Below, one piece after another: positions 48,181-60,224 of a DNA stretch of 64,000 nt. Origin of the DNA: Ceratodon purpureus. Its lineage: Eukaryota; Streptophyta; Bryopsida; Pseudoditrichales; Ditrichaceae. Under the pieces are notes generated by a model that was not told the origin of the DNA, did no database searches, and worked only from the letters and a program-made list of their open reading frames with translations. Position numbers and translations under genes: made by a program. Position 1 is the stretch's first letter; each line of letters opens with the position of its first letter. The stretch is taken from assembly GCA_014871385.1 (NCBI GenBank), contig CM026431.1, positions 3,946,604 to 4,010,603 on the forward strand. Direction: 5' to 3'.

Positions 48181-48842
48181 AAACAAACAAACAAAAAACT
48201 GAGATGGGCAAGGACAGTGGAGAGGGGAAGGGGGACGAGTAAAACATAAAGAGGGAAAGGGGGATGAGAGTGGGAGAGAAAAAAAAAAAGAAAAAAAAGG
48301 CAAGCAGTGGCATCATGGTAAACAATGTCATATGCTCTTAAATCACGTCTGTGGTCATGTCTTAGGTGACGCAGAGGCGTTTAGAAAGACATGTTGAAGC
48401 TGAACACTGATAGTCCCTATCTTGCATCCTCATTTTAAAGGAGAGAAGGATAGATGGGGGAGACAAGGTTAAATGTGAGGGGGTGCAAGGTGACGGAAGA
48501 AGAAAATCAACAATGAAAAAAACTAAAAAAAAAAAAAAAAAGGAAAAAAAAACAACCGAGAAGAGCAAGGATAGTGGAGAAGGGGAAGAGACGGGAGGGG
48601 GAGAAAAGAAGAGAAGGGTAGTCTGAGGGGGTGCGAGAGGGGTGAGGGAAGGAGAAAATCAGCAAAGAAGCAAAAAGGAAAAATAATAAGAAAAATAAAA
48701 AAAAATATATATAAGATACAAAAACTGAAAAGAACAAGGACAGTGGAGAGGGGGAAGGGAGAGGAGGGGGGAGAGAAAAGGAGAGAAGGGTGAGTGTGAG
48801 GGGGTGCGAGGGAAGGAGAAAATCAGCAAAGAAGCAAAAAGG

Positions 48843-48879
<37 letters not shown>

Positions 48880-51625
48880 ACAAAACACAAAAACCGAGAA
48901 GAGCAAGGACAGTGGAGATTCGAGAAGGGGAAGAGACGGGAGGGGGAGAGAAAAGGAGAGAAGGAGAGATGGGGGAGAGAAGGGGAAGTGTGAGGGGGTG
49001 CGAGGGGGGTGAAGGGAGGAGAAAATCAGCAAAGAAGAAAAAAACAATAGGATTGAGATCGATAGGGACAGTGGAGAGGTGTGGGAGAGTGACAAGGAGA
49101 GAAGGACAGAATGAAGGAAAAGACAGAGATGTGGGGAGCAAGGTTTAGGGGCACTTCACTGTGCGCAACCTCTGTTAGTTTAGGAGTCATGATGGGAGGA
49201 CGTTGACATAGAGACGTCAATGGGGATGTCTTGGGGGATGAGCCTTGTCAGAATAAATGATCATTCAGAGAGCGCACCAAGAATCACAGGTCAGACATTG
49301 GAACATGGAAGTTTAACGACAAGATGTAGGTGGATGGCTATACGCACCAGCTTGACTATTGCTGCCTCTCGGAGTGCGGCCATCTGGGTGGATCGGGTGC
49401 CCTTGCCCCTGGCAACTTTTCGCATTTTGTCTGACTTCATCTTGGACTCCTCGGTCGCCCTCTTTGCCACCAGGCAGTTCCATTGCTGGTCGGTCACTTC
49501 CGGTGGCTTCCGTAGTTTCATGTCAATCATCCTATTTAGTCGAAATCGGGTGTTGATCAAGGTCTTGTTGATTCGTTTCACAATCCATGCCTGGTCGATG
49601 GTTTTGCGATTGCCTTCCCCCTTCACCTCCCAGGCTACAAAAGGCACATCCAATTAGCAAAAACTGTGTGTTAGTTCTACAATTCCCACATACAACTTAT
49701 CATACAAGACAACACAAACAACATAGACATGAATTTGGAGAAGAATGCTAACCTGCATACACGCGCTTGAAAAACCGATCCTGCACGTGCTCCTTCTGAT
49801 TTGGAAAGTTAGTACAGGGATCCAAGTCCTTGCCAATGAGGCGGAGGTCCTCTTCAAATGCTTTCACCAAGGCGCCGTACGGAATGCCTTTGGCATCCAC
49901 GGTCAGCGGCTTCTTCCCCTGCACCCGATCACGCTCCATTGCTCGACGCAACCCTGGGGGTGCTTCTTGCTCGTCAGACGTGTCGTTCTCTTCATCCTCC
50001 TCTGATTCTTCGTCATTGTCTTCCTCCTCCTCATACTCAGAGTGAGTGTGATATCCTTGGCTGTACAACACAGAGACATAATCACGTTAGTCAGGACATG
50101 CCCGTGTTGTAATATTTCCCTAGAGACTTCTATCTACACGCGCCGCTAACAAAGCAGGCTCTAAGAGAAAGAGAAGGGGATTGTACGTACCTGACAGACG
50201 ACCACGAACAACATGAGGAATGAAGGCCACGACGGGGTTTTTAGGGTAGACTGAAACTAAGCAGCGTCCCTTGTCTCCGAAGACATCTGCCGAGACATAT
50301 GGACGTCTTGAGAGACTTCTGGACATCCGCATGCCCTAATGGTTCCTGACCTCGACGCACCGCTAACAAGGCATACTCTAAGAAGAGACATTGTCAGCCT
50401 TACCTGACCCATCGCCAACTTCAGACGCCCCCAAGGAACGGCCACCATTAACTGCTCTAGGATTGGGACCGTCGATAATCGACGGTGTCTCGGCGCACAT
50501 CTCCGAACACATCCGCGTGAACATGCGGACGTCTCCACAGACAGAAGGACGTTTCCATTTGCATTTTCTAAGACGCCTCCAGCAATATGGATTTTGATGC
50601 AATGAGAGACTCTCACAGAAATAGTTCAAGGAAACGTGATGGGTGAGACAATTACTTGAAGTCTTGCTGAAACTCCGGAGATGGCTCACGCGCTCTGCTC
50701 CTCTCTCTTGCGGGTCTAGAGCCGCGCGCCTCTTGCTTGTGCTTTGTTCTGCGTTCCACCACTTGTTCCGCGACACCGCCGTCCCTTTCATTGAGCTCGT
50801 CGCCCCACCAAACACCTGGCGACCGCGGCCGCTTCTGCGAGCTCCGATGATGCTTCGGCATCCTATGCCGCCGGGATGGCCACTCCTCGAAGGCCTCACC
50901 CCTCTTCTGCGGTACAAATCCACCAAACACAATCAGATGGAGACTACGACAAAGCAACAACAACAAGGACGATTCTAAGCTAATACCAACAGAAAAAAAA
51001 AACACCTAGCCAGTCAATGTGGACTGTGGTGCGTAGACAGGTTGGAGCCCGGGGGGAGTTCATGGCCTCCGGCAATGGCTTACGACTTGTCTGCGTCCCG
51101 GATGAGTAGCTGCACCCCTCCGCAATCGCCCTGCAATGCCTGCACACGCTCCAACTACGAGTTGTGTCTACTGGAATTAGCCTCCCATGGAGACACAACC
51201 ATGTCGTAGGAAACAAGAGGACACGCCGCCGGTTTTAATGCGCATGGGGTGGCTATGACCGTGCAGAGTCGGGTGGCGTGCCGGGACCCTATACCGTGGA
51301 CGCAAGTGGCTACTGAGCGGGTGACAGCAATTACCTGTGGCGCACGGGGGTTTGGCGCAGGCGATGTAGGTGGCGCAGGTGCATCCAAGGTCTTCATCAA
51401 GCGCCCACTCCGTCGCAATTGAGTGGTGTTCTTTTCAGTCTTCTTCCTCATCGTTGCAACAGGAGGAGAAACCTTCGCAATCACCTCTACGAAATTGTTA
51501 AAAACCTGGAGGGCTGCCTGCGTCACCTCACACTCTTGTAGTGCTTCTGGTATAGTGCCTCTAAAACCTACAAGTCTATCGTGTTCTATGCATTCTGTGG
51601 TCACTCCCATGCTTGAATCACTCAT
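46223..51625 (-). CDS. Second CACTA gene, Ptta/En/Spm (Transposase_24)-type accessory protein
   Basis: Three exons are well supported by phase: 50060-49753 (acidic start, then GIPYGALVKAFEEDL), 49634-49348 (AWEVKGEGN, RFRLNR, KPPEVTDQQWNCLVAKRA, KSDKMRKVARGKGTRS) and 46839-46223 (RLQREPYETEINEEVEEQY, a coiled coil, an acidic tail, stop). The order matches the plant Ptta/En/Spm transposase family (W-L, S-NK-R blocks and a following E-rich helix). A likely first exon is 51625-51335 (ATG, 97 codons, donor CACAG/GTAATT). Exons between 51,334 and 50,061 are unresolved; an open Arg-rich stretch lies at 50,652-50,908. The last intron, about 2.5 kb, is filled by a polypurine array. By analogy with TNPA it may bind subterminal repeats, an inference. 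Confidence 0.7.
47050..49130. repeat. Polypurine (GA/A-rich) tandem array
   Basis: About nine copies of a 160-180 bp unit occur, each with GAGAAGAGCAAGGACAGTGG, a GAGGGGGAAGGG run, GTGTGAGGGGGTGCGAG, GAAAATCAGCAAAGAAGC and an A-rich tail (AAAAATAAAAAAAATAAA). The plus strand is almost pure purine for 2 kb. It is interrupted at about 48,300-48,440 by a mixed-sequence segment. It lies wholly inside the last intron of the minus-strand gene; long minus-strand Phe/Leu/Ser ORFs here are artefacts of the composition. Confidence 0.9.
47918..48439. repeat. Left arm of a 0.5-kb inverted duplication
   Basis: This segment includes one polypurine unit and the unique piece GGCATCATGGTAAACAATG ... CTTGCATCCTCATTTTAAA. 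The inverse is found at 53239-53752 with only scattered differences. Confidence 0.9.
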
Positions 51626-52227
51626 ATAAACTACACTACCTTAGGGTTTTAGACTCCCCCACCAAAATAATGTCGGCTCGGTACATGGGCGCGTTCCTTG
51701 TACCAAGTCCGTCATGCGGAACATTGAAGTGGTGGGACACGTGGATGAGGGATCATTGAAATTCCATCCCACAACTTTTCTGTCACAAAAGACATCCAGC
51801 GATGTCTTCTAAAACATCAATAGAGACATCTCCATGGACACACTTCTGTTCATAATGACATCCATCCAGACGTCTCTTTTGACACAGTTATGTCTGTAGG
51901 GACATCCCCTTAGACATCTCAATACACATGAAGACGTCATTGGTTACTTGTGAAACTCCAACGTGGGTCCGAGTCAAAGAAGTCGTATTCTCTGTCCTCG
52001 ACACTTCTTATCAGATATAGGCGTCTCTGTTGACATGACAATTCACATGTCAGTTGTCACAATCATGTCTATGTATATATCTGGGAATATGTCCCCTATA
52101 CAGGGCAATGTAAAGATATATATATTCTGCATTGAACTCTGCAGAACTTTAAAGCATGTGTGGTCTGATTAGGCCAATTAGTTCATGAACATACGTATTT
52201 GGCCTTACCCTGTTTCACAGCTAACGC

Positions 52228-52485
52228 ATGTTCAGCGTGTTGGATGAACAGATGCAGCCGGCGTGTCACGACACCAAGAAGGGGAAGTGTTTGTGTCCAT
52301 GTGCACGTTGTTGCATCCAGCGGTGGGGTAGTATAAGACCGCCGTGTATTTGTCCATTGCAGGTGAAGCGAACATTGGGGCTGGATTTTGCTATCCGCAA
52401 ACAACGCCTATATTGCAAGTGTCGGTGGGTGAAGGCGCGGGTCCTCCCAAGCTGGATGTGCAAGTGCAAAATCAAAACCGGTTAA
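52228..52485 (+). CDS. Small cysteine-rich ORF in the CACTA element
   Basis: The 85-codon frame starts at ATG and is rich in C-x-C pairs: KCLCPCARCC, CIC, YCKCRW and CKCKIK. Repeated CxC with basic residues suggests metal binding and perhaps DNA binding. It lies between the two main transposon genes, on the transposase strand. It could be the first exon of a spliced product, since donor-like GTTAATC or GTGAGT follow its end. Family not recognised. Confidence 0.35.
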   Translation: MFSVLDEQMQPACHDTKKGKCLCPCARCCIQRWGSIRPPCICPLQVKRTLGLDFAIRKQRLYCKCRWVKARVLPSWMCKCKIKTG

Positions 52486-52707
52486 TCTCTGGTGAGTTTC
52501 CATGACACCTATGGGTTACATGAAGTATACGTTTTGTGATGTCTTTGAAGATGTCCCTATGGACATCTTTCATGATGCTCAGACATGGTGGACAACGTGT
52601 CTTAGTCATCTTGCAAGTCCAAAGAGCGCTGACATTGAGGTAGCGATGATCTTCTTCAGCCATATCCCAACGTTACAGGGCCTGCAAGCTATTCCGCTAC
52701 TGTCAAC

Positions 52708-53049
52708 ATGGCATTGCGTGAGGAGGGCTTGTCCGATGCTGAATCGGTGGGAGAGTGCGCCGCACCGTACGAACATTATCCATTTGAAGAATACGATGTC
52801 CAGCTTGATGCGTATCTTGAGAAGCTAGCATCTCTTCATAGTGAACACATGTATTTCTACGAGCGTGGTTTATTGGATACGAAGGACTTCATGCCTGAGA
52901 CTATTGACGATGTGTACAACAAGAATATGTACAGCTTGTCTTGGTTCTATGACGGTGGTTACCCTTTTGATACATGGGAGGACAACTATGACCAGTGGCT
53001 CTATGACCAAGTTTGTATTGCCATGAGTGAGGGAAATAATGTGTTGTGA
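52708..53049 (+). CDS. Small acidic, aromatic-rich ORF in the CACTA element
   Basis: The 113-codon frame starts MALREEGLSDAESV. It is strongly acidic and rich in Tyr/Phe/Trp (EHYPFEEYDVQ, SLSWFYDGGYPFDTWEDNY). Composition is non-random, unlike the shadow frames around it. It follows the cysteine-rich ORF by about 220 bases, and the two may be exons of one gene. No family recognised. Confidence 0.4.
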   Translation: MALREEGLSDAESVGECAAPYEHYPFEEYDVQLDAYLEKLASLHSEHMYFYERGLLDTKDFMPETIDDVYNKNMYSLSWFYDGGYPFDTWEDNYDQWLYDQVCIAMSEGNNVL

Positions 53050-53238
53050 AGATATAGGTTTCTTACGTAGAGTACATGTTGAGGACTAGGGGGATTTTTG
53101 TTATTCATCCACATAGCCCATCATGTTATATTTCGATGAAGGGGAAGTGTTGGCAAATTCCAGCTGTAGTCCGCGTTTTTGTACCATGCATCTGTTTTAA
53201 ATATACAATACATTGATGTTTATAACACACATGAACAA

Positions 53239-53752
53239 TTTAAAATGAGGATGCAAGATAGGGACTATCAGTGTTCAGCTTCAACATGTCTTTCTAAACA
53301 CCTCTGCGTCACCTAAGACATGACCACAGATGTGACTTAAGAGCATATGACATTGTTTACCATGATGCCATTGCTTGCCTTTTTTTTTTTTTTTTTTTCT
53401 CTCCCACTCTCATCCCCCTTTCCCTCTTTATGTGTTACTCGTCCCCCTTCCCCTCTCCACTATCCTTGCCCATCTCAGTTTTTTGTTTGTTTGTTTTTTT
53501 TTTTTTTTTTTTTTTTTTTTTCTTCCTTCCCTCACCAACCCCCTCCCCCCTCGTACCCCCTCACACTTCCCCTTCTCTCTCCCATCTCTCCTTTTCTCTC
53601 CCACTCCCGTCTCTTCCCCTTAACGAATCTCCACTGTCCTTGCTCTTCTCGGTTTTTGTGTTTTGTGTTTTGTGTTTTTATTTTTTTTATTTTTTTTTCT
53701 TTTTGCTTCTTTGCTGATTTTCTCCTTCCCTCGCACCCCCTCACACTCACCC
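53239..53752. repeat. Right arm of the 0.5-kb inverted duplication (polypyrimidine)
   Basis: Reverse complement of 47918-48439, including the mixed segment TTTAAAATGAGGATGCAAG and a polypyrimidine stretch. After about 53,750 another shorter CT-rich stretch continues to 53,910. Together the arms can fold into a stem with a loop of about 4.8 kb. Confidence 0.9.
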
Positions 53753-54132
53753 TTCTCTCCTTTTCTCTCCCCCCTCCCGTCTCTTTCCCCTCTCGACTGT
53801 CCTTGCCCATCTCAGTTTTTGTCTCTTTGTTTGTTTTTTGTTTGTCACTCTCATTTCCGTAGAAACCCCCTCACACATCCCCCTTCTCTTCATCCTCCTC
53901 CATTTTTGCCAGATGTTGTCGCAGATAGAGATTGTGACTGAGAAGCATCAATATGCCTTCGGAAACGTCTATGTGTTTGCTAGGACATAGTAACTAACAT
54001 CACCTCAGACAACTCGACAGTGCTCACAGACACATCATTGCCTTGTCTTGCGGCTGGTATTCGTTGGGTTATTGGAGCTAATTTTGACATCTTTGCTTAC
54101 GTTGTGTCTGTGATGGTAGGAGTTCAAGTGCC

Positions 54133-57100
54133 ATGAGCGGAGACGTCCGTCAGCGCGGCGCAAGAATCCGGCATGATGCTCAGGGGCGGACATTGCGTCA
54201 CATCCCTCTCGGTGACCTCATTCTGCAAACAGAGCTACGAGTGGCAACGACGCAGAACATAACACAGTACCGATGCCCTTGCCGCAACTGTCACGGAGGT
54301 CGAAGGAGGCGAATCTCCGTCATCCGAGACCACCACGCAGCTGTGGGTAGGGACCCCTTCTTGACAAACTCCCTCATTGGCGGCGACCCACCAGAGGGCT
54401 ATCCACCGGATGGGATCTGGGTGGAAGACATTGCATACGACGACGATGTCGTTGACGATGCTCCCCAGGTTGGCAACAACGATGTTCTCCCAGACGTCGC
54501 TGAAGACGTCCCCGAACAGGATCATGTCGCTAATGACGGAACTTTGTTGGATGAGTACCACGATGTCCAGAGGCAAGTCATGGAGGCCCTCGGCCGTGGC
54601 GATGCTCTCCATAGGGATGCTGGAGTTGAGCCTAATCTTTTGGCCGAAGATGACCTCGATCATGACACTGTTGATGGACTGCGGCGTCTCTATGAGCAGG
54701 CTACAACTGCCCTGTATCGAGGATCAAAGACAAGCGTTGTGTCTGCAACCATTGTCATCATGAACATGTGTGTGGTCTTCGGTGTGAGCAACAGCTTTGC
54801 CACGGAATTGTTGCGGTACTTGGCGGAGGACCTTCTTCCAGCAGGCAATAAGCTCCCAAACAGTCATTATGCTGCTGCAAAGTCAATTCGCAAATTGGGG
54901 CTTGAGTACAACAACATCCATGCATGCCCTGATGGTTGTGTACTATATGAAGGTGAACACGCGGACTTGCACGCATGTCCAAAGTGTTCAAAATCCCGAT
55001 GGTTAGAGGGTACTGATTCTATCCCCTCAAAGGTGATCCGCCACTTCCCCCTTATACCCCGCTTGAAACGGATGTGGCGCTCACCAGAGATTGCTAGCAT
55101 GTTGACGGGTCACACGAAGCATGTCAGCGAAGACGGCATCATGCGGTCTGTAGTTGACAGCCCCGCATGGAAACACATCAACACAGAGGACGTCTTCGAC
55201 AACTTCGGAGCAGACACACGGAACATGCGTATGGCTTTAGCGACAGACGGTGTCAATCCTTTTAAGTTAAACAACACAAACTGGTCCACGTGGCCAGTGC
55301 TCATTTTGCTATACAATTTGGAGCCATGGTTTGTGACGAAGAAGTTCTTCATTTCGTTGTGCATATTGATCTCAGGGAAGCGATCACCAACTGCAGCAAA
55401 CATTGGCGTGTTCATTCGACCATTGTTGAATGAGTTGCATCAGCTCTGGCAAGGTGTCCCAGCACTTGATTTCACTCAGCCCATAGGGTCTCGACGCTTC
55501 AATCTCCGAGGTTTGCTCATGTGGACTATCTCAGATTTTCCGGCATATGGGCTCATCTCAGGTTTATGCTGTAAGGGATATAAGGGATGTCCTTCTTGCG
55601 GCCCAGAAACAGATGCTAGATCTGCAAAGACAGGAGATCTGCGTCCAGATCGTACGACTCGTGGCTCCAAGATTGTGTTTGGGGGTACACGTCGTTATCT
55701 TCCCCGTCACCATCCATATCGGCGAAACACGCGGTTCAATGGCAACCGCGAGACACGGACAGCGCCTACTATCATGTCAGGATTAGACGTCATTAGGTAT
55801 GCTGCGTGGCGGCAGTCATACCTAGACCTTGGTGGCAGGGAAGGAGGCCCAAGTGACCCTGTGCATAGCACGGGCGTTAAGCGGCTAAGCGTGTTCTTTG
55901 AACTCCCTTATTGGCAGGTCAGTGGAGAATGACTGCTCTACTTGAATGTTTTCCTAAGTACAACAACGTTGTTGCAGACAGTGTTTACATTGTCGCGTTT
56001 CCAGTAGATGTCTTTGTGGACATTCGGATGTCTCAGAGGACGTTTATTTTGACAAGCACTGAAGATGTGCTCACTGTCGACACTGGTTGGCAACATGTAG
56101 TCCTTCTATTGACTTTGGATGTGGTTGCTAACAAATGAAGTGGGCATCTTAACAGCATCTAAAGATTCGACACGTCCTAGACGTCATGCACTGCGAGAAG
56201 AACCTATGCGAGAACATTCTAAAGACTCTATTTGGAATGAATGATAGTCCTGGAAGTCGCCAAGATGTGGAGGACTTGAACATACGAGAAGAATTATGGT
56301 TGCAACCTCCACAACGCCGAGGAGACGAGTACTACATGCCGCAAGCCCCATACATCTTGAAGCCCGAGGAGAAGCGAGAATTTGTGAACATAGTGTCCAG
56401 TATCCGCACTCCAACCAATTACGTGGGGGCAATTCACAAACGATTGGCGGATGGGAAATTGCAATACATGAAGACTCACGACTATCATGTCCTCATGCAA
56501 CAGGTACGCTATTGATTTCTGCACATGTGGAAGTCTTGCTGGAGACAAGTTTGTAGACCAATTCTGTCAAGGACGTATTCCCAAACGTTGTCACGTTTAC
56601 TGAAGGACATCCTACAGAACGTCCTTCTGTATGCCTACACAGTGCTGTTGAGTACGACATTGTAATGTTCCGGTAGACATGGTTGATGTTCCTGAGGACA
56701 TATATAGCAGTAGGTGGCACACATACGTAGGACTGCTAGGTTTCAATTGTTCCTACTTCTTTCCTTGTAACAGTTTAACATGTGATGTTTCCATGTTGTC
56801 CATCTTGTAGATACTCCCTGTGGCTGTCCGTAACTTGTTGGGCGAAGAGGTGCGCATAGCCATCATCAAAATGTGCCGAGTATTTCAGCGTATTTGTGAG
56901 AAAGAGGTACGAGCAGACAGCAGTGACGCGCTCATGCGAGATGTGATCATGGCATCCTGCGTGCTGGAGAAGGAGTTTCCTCCCACATTTTTAAATGTGA
57001 TGACACATCTCCCCGTGCATCTCGTGGAGCAATTGTTCATATGTGGGCCAGTCCATTGCAGGTGGATGTATCCAATTGAGAGGTACATGAAGACGCTGAA

Positions 57101-58510
57101 AGATTATGTTAGGACACAGGCACATCCAGAGGGAAGCATCGCAGAAGGGTATCGTCTGGAAGACACACTTGGCTTTTGCACAGAGTACATGAAGCGACAT
57201 CGCGCAACAACACACCGTGTTTGGGACCCTGCTGAAGATGCCACCATGAATGACGAGATCTTGCGTGATAATGAAAACAGCAAGCGCAGATTGTCTGATG
57301 AGGTACGGGGCTATGCACATGCCTTCGTCATCGACAACGCTCCATGCTTAGAACCATGGCGAGAGTGAGCCCCGAAACCTATCACCCACCCATCTAAGAC
57401 GCCTTCATAACCGTGTTCAGGGCAGTGATTCAGTGAAATGTGTAGACGTTTGCATGTCCCCTAAAATGTCTTTTAAAACATCTCCCAAAACATCCTCTTG
57501 TTTTTTTTAAATTGGAATATGTCAATGCAGACGTCATTAGCTACAGCGCACGAGACTGTTAGATGTCCTCTTGGGCGTCAAATTTAACAAACATGTAGTT
57601 AGATGTGTTGTTTCTATTCATGCCGCCGTCTCATTGTTTGACAGCGGTGTCTTGTCTTGTTTACAGGGAGTATATGGCTGCAAAGGGACGTCGCTGGGAG
57701 GAGCGTGAGGCATTTCGAGTACAGTCAAGACGCCATCGTCCTTCGAGACCAGTCTCGTATCCACCCGAGCTGTCAGATCTGCCTCGTTTTTCAGAATGGC
57801 TGAGAGCACGGGTGGCGGAAGCTCAAGCGGCCGGTGATGAATTGCAGGAAGACGTGGTACAGTACTCCTCCCCCCCAGAGAGGTATGCTACCCCCCATCG
57901 GCTACTCAAGGCATTTGGAATGCGCTTGCGCCCTCGCACAGCAGAGGGAGGACTTGTCACTCGTGACTCGTGTGTAGTTGCAGCATATACGCAGCAACTT
58001 CGTTGGGGGATTCGCAACGCGAGGCCCATTGACCGCACCTCCGAGTATGTTGGGTATATCGAGGAGATTCTCGAATTGGATTACCGCAATCACTGCACCA
58101 CAGTGCTGCTTTGTGATTGGGTTAAAGCCTCCCGTGATGCGCGCGTCCCCAACGTTGAACGTGACAAGTACGGATTTAGCGTGGCGAACTTCAACCACAT
58201 GGACGGCAGAGTGCACGCGGACTCTTTTGCGTTTCCGTTGCATTGTCAACAAGTCTTTTTTGTTGATGACCCCACGAGGCGCGGGTGGAAGGTAATTTGT
58301 CGTACAGACGTTAGGGGTCGCCGTACAGCAATACAACATCAACATCCAGTCGCCAACTTAGTTGTTGTGGGCAATGACGACGACTTTGAGGGGTTGCAGC
58401 CGCCCCTCATGGAGACAGAGCCAACTCGCCACGCTGCCCCCGTGGGAGGGTCCTACGTTACAGCCGCAACAGACACAAACGGCGTTGCTGAAATTGAAGA
58501 GGAAGAATGA
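54133..58510 (+). CDS. CACTA transposase, TNP2/TNPD type, four exons, 1,176 aa
   Basis: Exons 54133-55917, 56156-56503, 56811-57364 and 57667-58510 total 3,531 nt in one uninterrupted frame. The N-terminal YRCPCRNC block resembles the transposase-associated zinc domain. The Transposase_21 core follows: LATDGVNPFKLNN, WSTWPVLILLYNLEPW, FNLRGLLMWTISDFPAYG, then LDVMHCEKNLCENILKTLFG across intron 1. DUF4218 comes next (HLPVHLVEQL, GPVHCRWMYPIERYMKTLK, PEGSIAEGY). DUF4216 (YVGYIEEILELDYRNH, QQVFFVDDPTRRGWKV) closes the protein, with an acidic tail. The acidic residues in ATDG, LDVMH and PIERYM are candidates for the DDE triad of this superfamily. Acts in the nucleus, cutting at the CACTA ends. 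Exon joins are by phase; domain order matches full-length family members. Confidence 0.92.
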
Positions 58511-60057
58511 CTACTAAATCTCTAGTTGCTAACATTGCTTGCATTAGCAGTGTCCCGAACTACATGTGTATGTCCTTGTTTTATGTCATAGGAGACATTG
58601 GCAATGTCCGCAGCATCTTCAAAAACATCCTCTGCCGCATCTGAGATGTAACGGTTGTTTTTTGCTTGCATATACATAGGGACATACGCAGACGTCTCCA
58701 AGGATGTCCATAGGGATGTCTTAGACGACATCCTCTTGTTCATGTGGGCCACGTTGAATCGGATGTTTGCGGTGACGCTTGCATGGACACAGTCTGTCAT
58801 GTTAGGCTGTCTAACGTGGATTTTTCTGTGTTATTTACAAAAATCGCTGCATATTAAAGAATGTATGTTACGTTCATGGATCATTGATGTTTTTACTTTA
58901 TAACATCATTTTTCTATATTTTTAAAACCCATTTTTGTCCAAACTTCACATTTTTGTCTAATTAACAACAATATTAAATTAATAATTACTAATTAGTTTT
59001 AAAAAAATATTTTTCAGTTTGTAGTATATACTTTTAGTCTGAACATATCTCTATTCTAGGAAATGATTTTCAAAATTTTATTGAAACAATCATTTAATAT
59101 GTCGTCATCAAATTCGTTTTAAAAACAAATCACACATGTCAAAAATTAGGATTTCACATTACAATGAACGTAGTAATTCATTTTCCATTGTAAATTAATA
59201 ATTATCAATTATTTTTAATAATCATGTGGACTATTCCATAATATTTAATCTCAGCATATTACATTTTCTATTTATAAAATCAATTCAAAGAAGTTCAGAG
59301 AAATAATCACACCATATTTGTAATATCTTGATATTAAAATTCAGTTTAAAAAATGAAGAACATAGATAAGAAATTCTAATACCACGATACAATGAACGTA
59401 ATTATAACCCTTTTTCTCATTGTAAACTGATATTTATCAACTATTTTTAATAATTATATTTTCAGTTCATAATAATTACTCTCAATATATTACATTTTCC
59501 ATATAAAATTTTAATTTAAAGAAATTTAGAAAAATAATCACACCACATTTATCATTTTATAATATAATAAGTTGCTTTAAAAACCAATCACATAGATCAA
59601 AAATATTGACATTATAATTAATTGAACGTAACAAGCCATTTGCCATCCCTAGTCATTTTTTAAATTTCATTTACAGAGAAAAAATAAAAACAAACCCTTT
59701 AATTCCTCTCGGCCTTTTTTGTGCTCCCTTTGCTGACCCTGCCCTTCTTCTGGTTTTCTTCACTGCGGGCAGGAAGTTACTCCACAGTCCAGTAACTTTG
59801 CGCCCAGTTTACCGTCCGTCAAAACGAGGATGTTGCTGACGTGGCTCTTTTGCGTCGACGAGGACGTCCTCTGCCATGTCTCCGTAGACACGGACGTTAA
59901 TGCAGACGTCTTCACGTTTTTAGGCTAGCGTGCCAATGTCTAACGATGATTAACCCAGTTTATCTCAAAAAACTAGTCAACGTCCAAACGTTACCCAAGA
60001 CATGAATGACAAACACAAAGACATGACAAAAACATGACTATGTTTTTCGAGAGCGTC
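58511..60057. other. CACTA right subterminal region
   Basis: 58,511-58,760 and 59,820-60,020 carry GACGTC/GACATCC-type motifs. Between them (about 58,900-59,650) is an AT-rich stretch with three diverged near-repeats of about 240 bp, each with ACAATGAACGTA or ATTGAACGTA, CCATTGTAAA-like and TTTTTAATAAT blocks. No gene. Confidence 0.5.
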
Positions 60058-60087
60058 ACCTAAAACGCGGGATTCTTATAGTGTTGC
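60058..60087. repeat. CACTA right terminal inverted repeat and flank TTGC
   Basis: The inverse of the left terminal repeat ends CTTATAGTG at 60083, followed by TTGC at 60084-60087. Confidence 0.9.
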
Positions 60088-60224
60088 GCTTCCTCTTGGG
60101 CAGTTGACCTTGAAATGGTTGCGTTTCAAAGTAATATTCTGAAGATTCAAAGATTCATATGTCTTGTTAAAGTTTCAGATGCAGTTAGAAGCAGTAGAGT
60201 TAATGCAAACGAAACAAATTGTGA

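Larger units (their letters stand above)
43474..60083. mobile_element. Complete CACTA (En/Spm) transposon, 16.6 kb
   Basis: The left end begins CACTATAAGAATCCCGCG and the right end is its exact inverse for 26 bp (through GTTTTAGGT), with looser matching beyond. TTGC flanks both ends (43470-43473 and 60084-60087). Many GACGTC, GACATCC and AGACGT motifs, in both orientations, fill the first 1.6 kb and the last 2.7 kb and recur elsewhere, as expected for subterminal transposase-binding repeats. Two gene units are inside: a plus-strand transposase at the right and a minus-strand second gene at the left-centre. Both keep open frames, so the element may be autonomous and recently active. It is inserted into the 31-kb element, so it is the younger of the two. 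Confidence 0.93.

Noticed and set aside
47048-49141. Long minus-strand ORFs rich in Phe, Leu, Ser and Pro
   Set aside because: They are translations of a polypyrimidine tandem array; several frames are open at once because the composition lacks stop codons.
53347-53941. Plus-strand Phe/Pro/Leu ORFs resembling membrane proteins
   Set aside because: Same cause: they come from the inverted copy of the polypyrimidine repeat.
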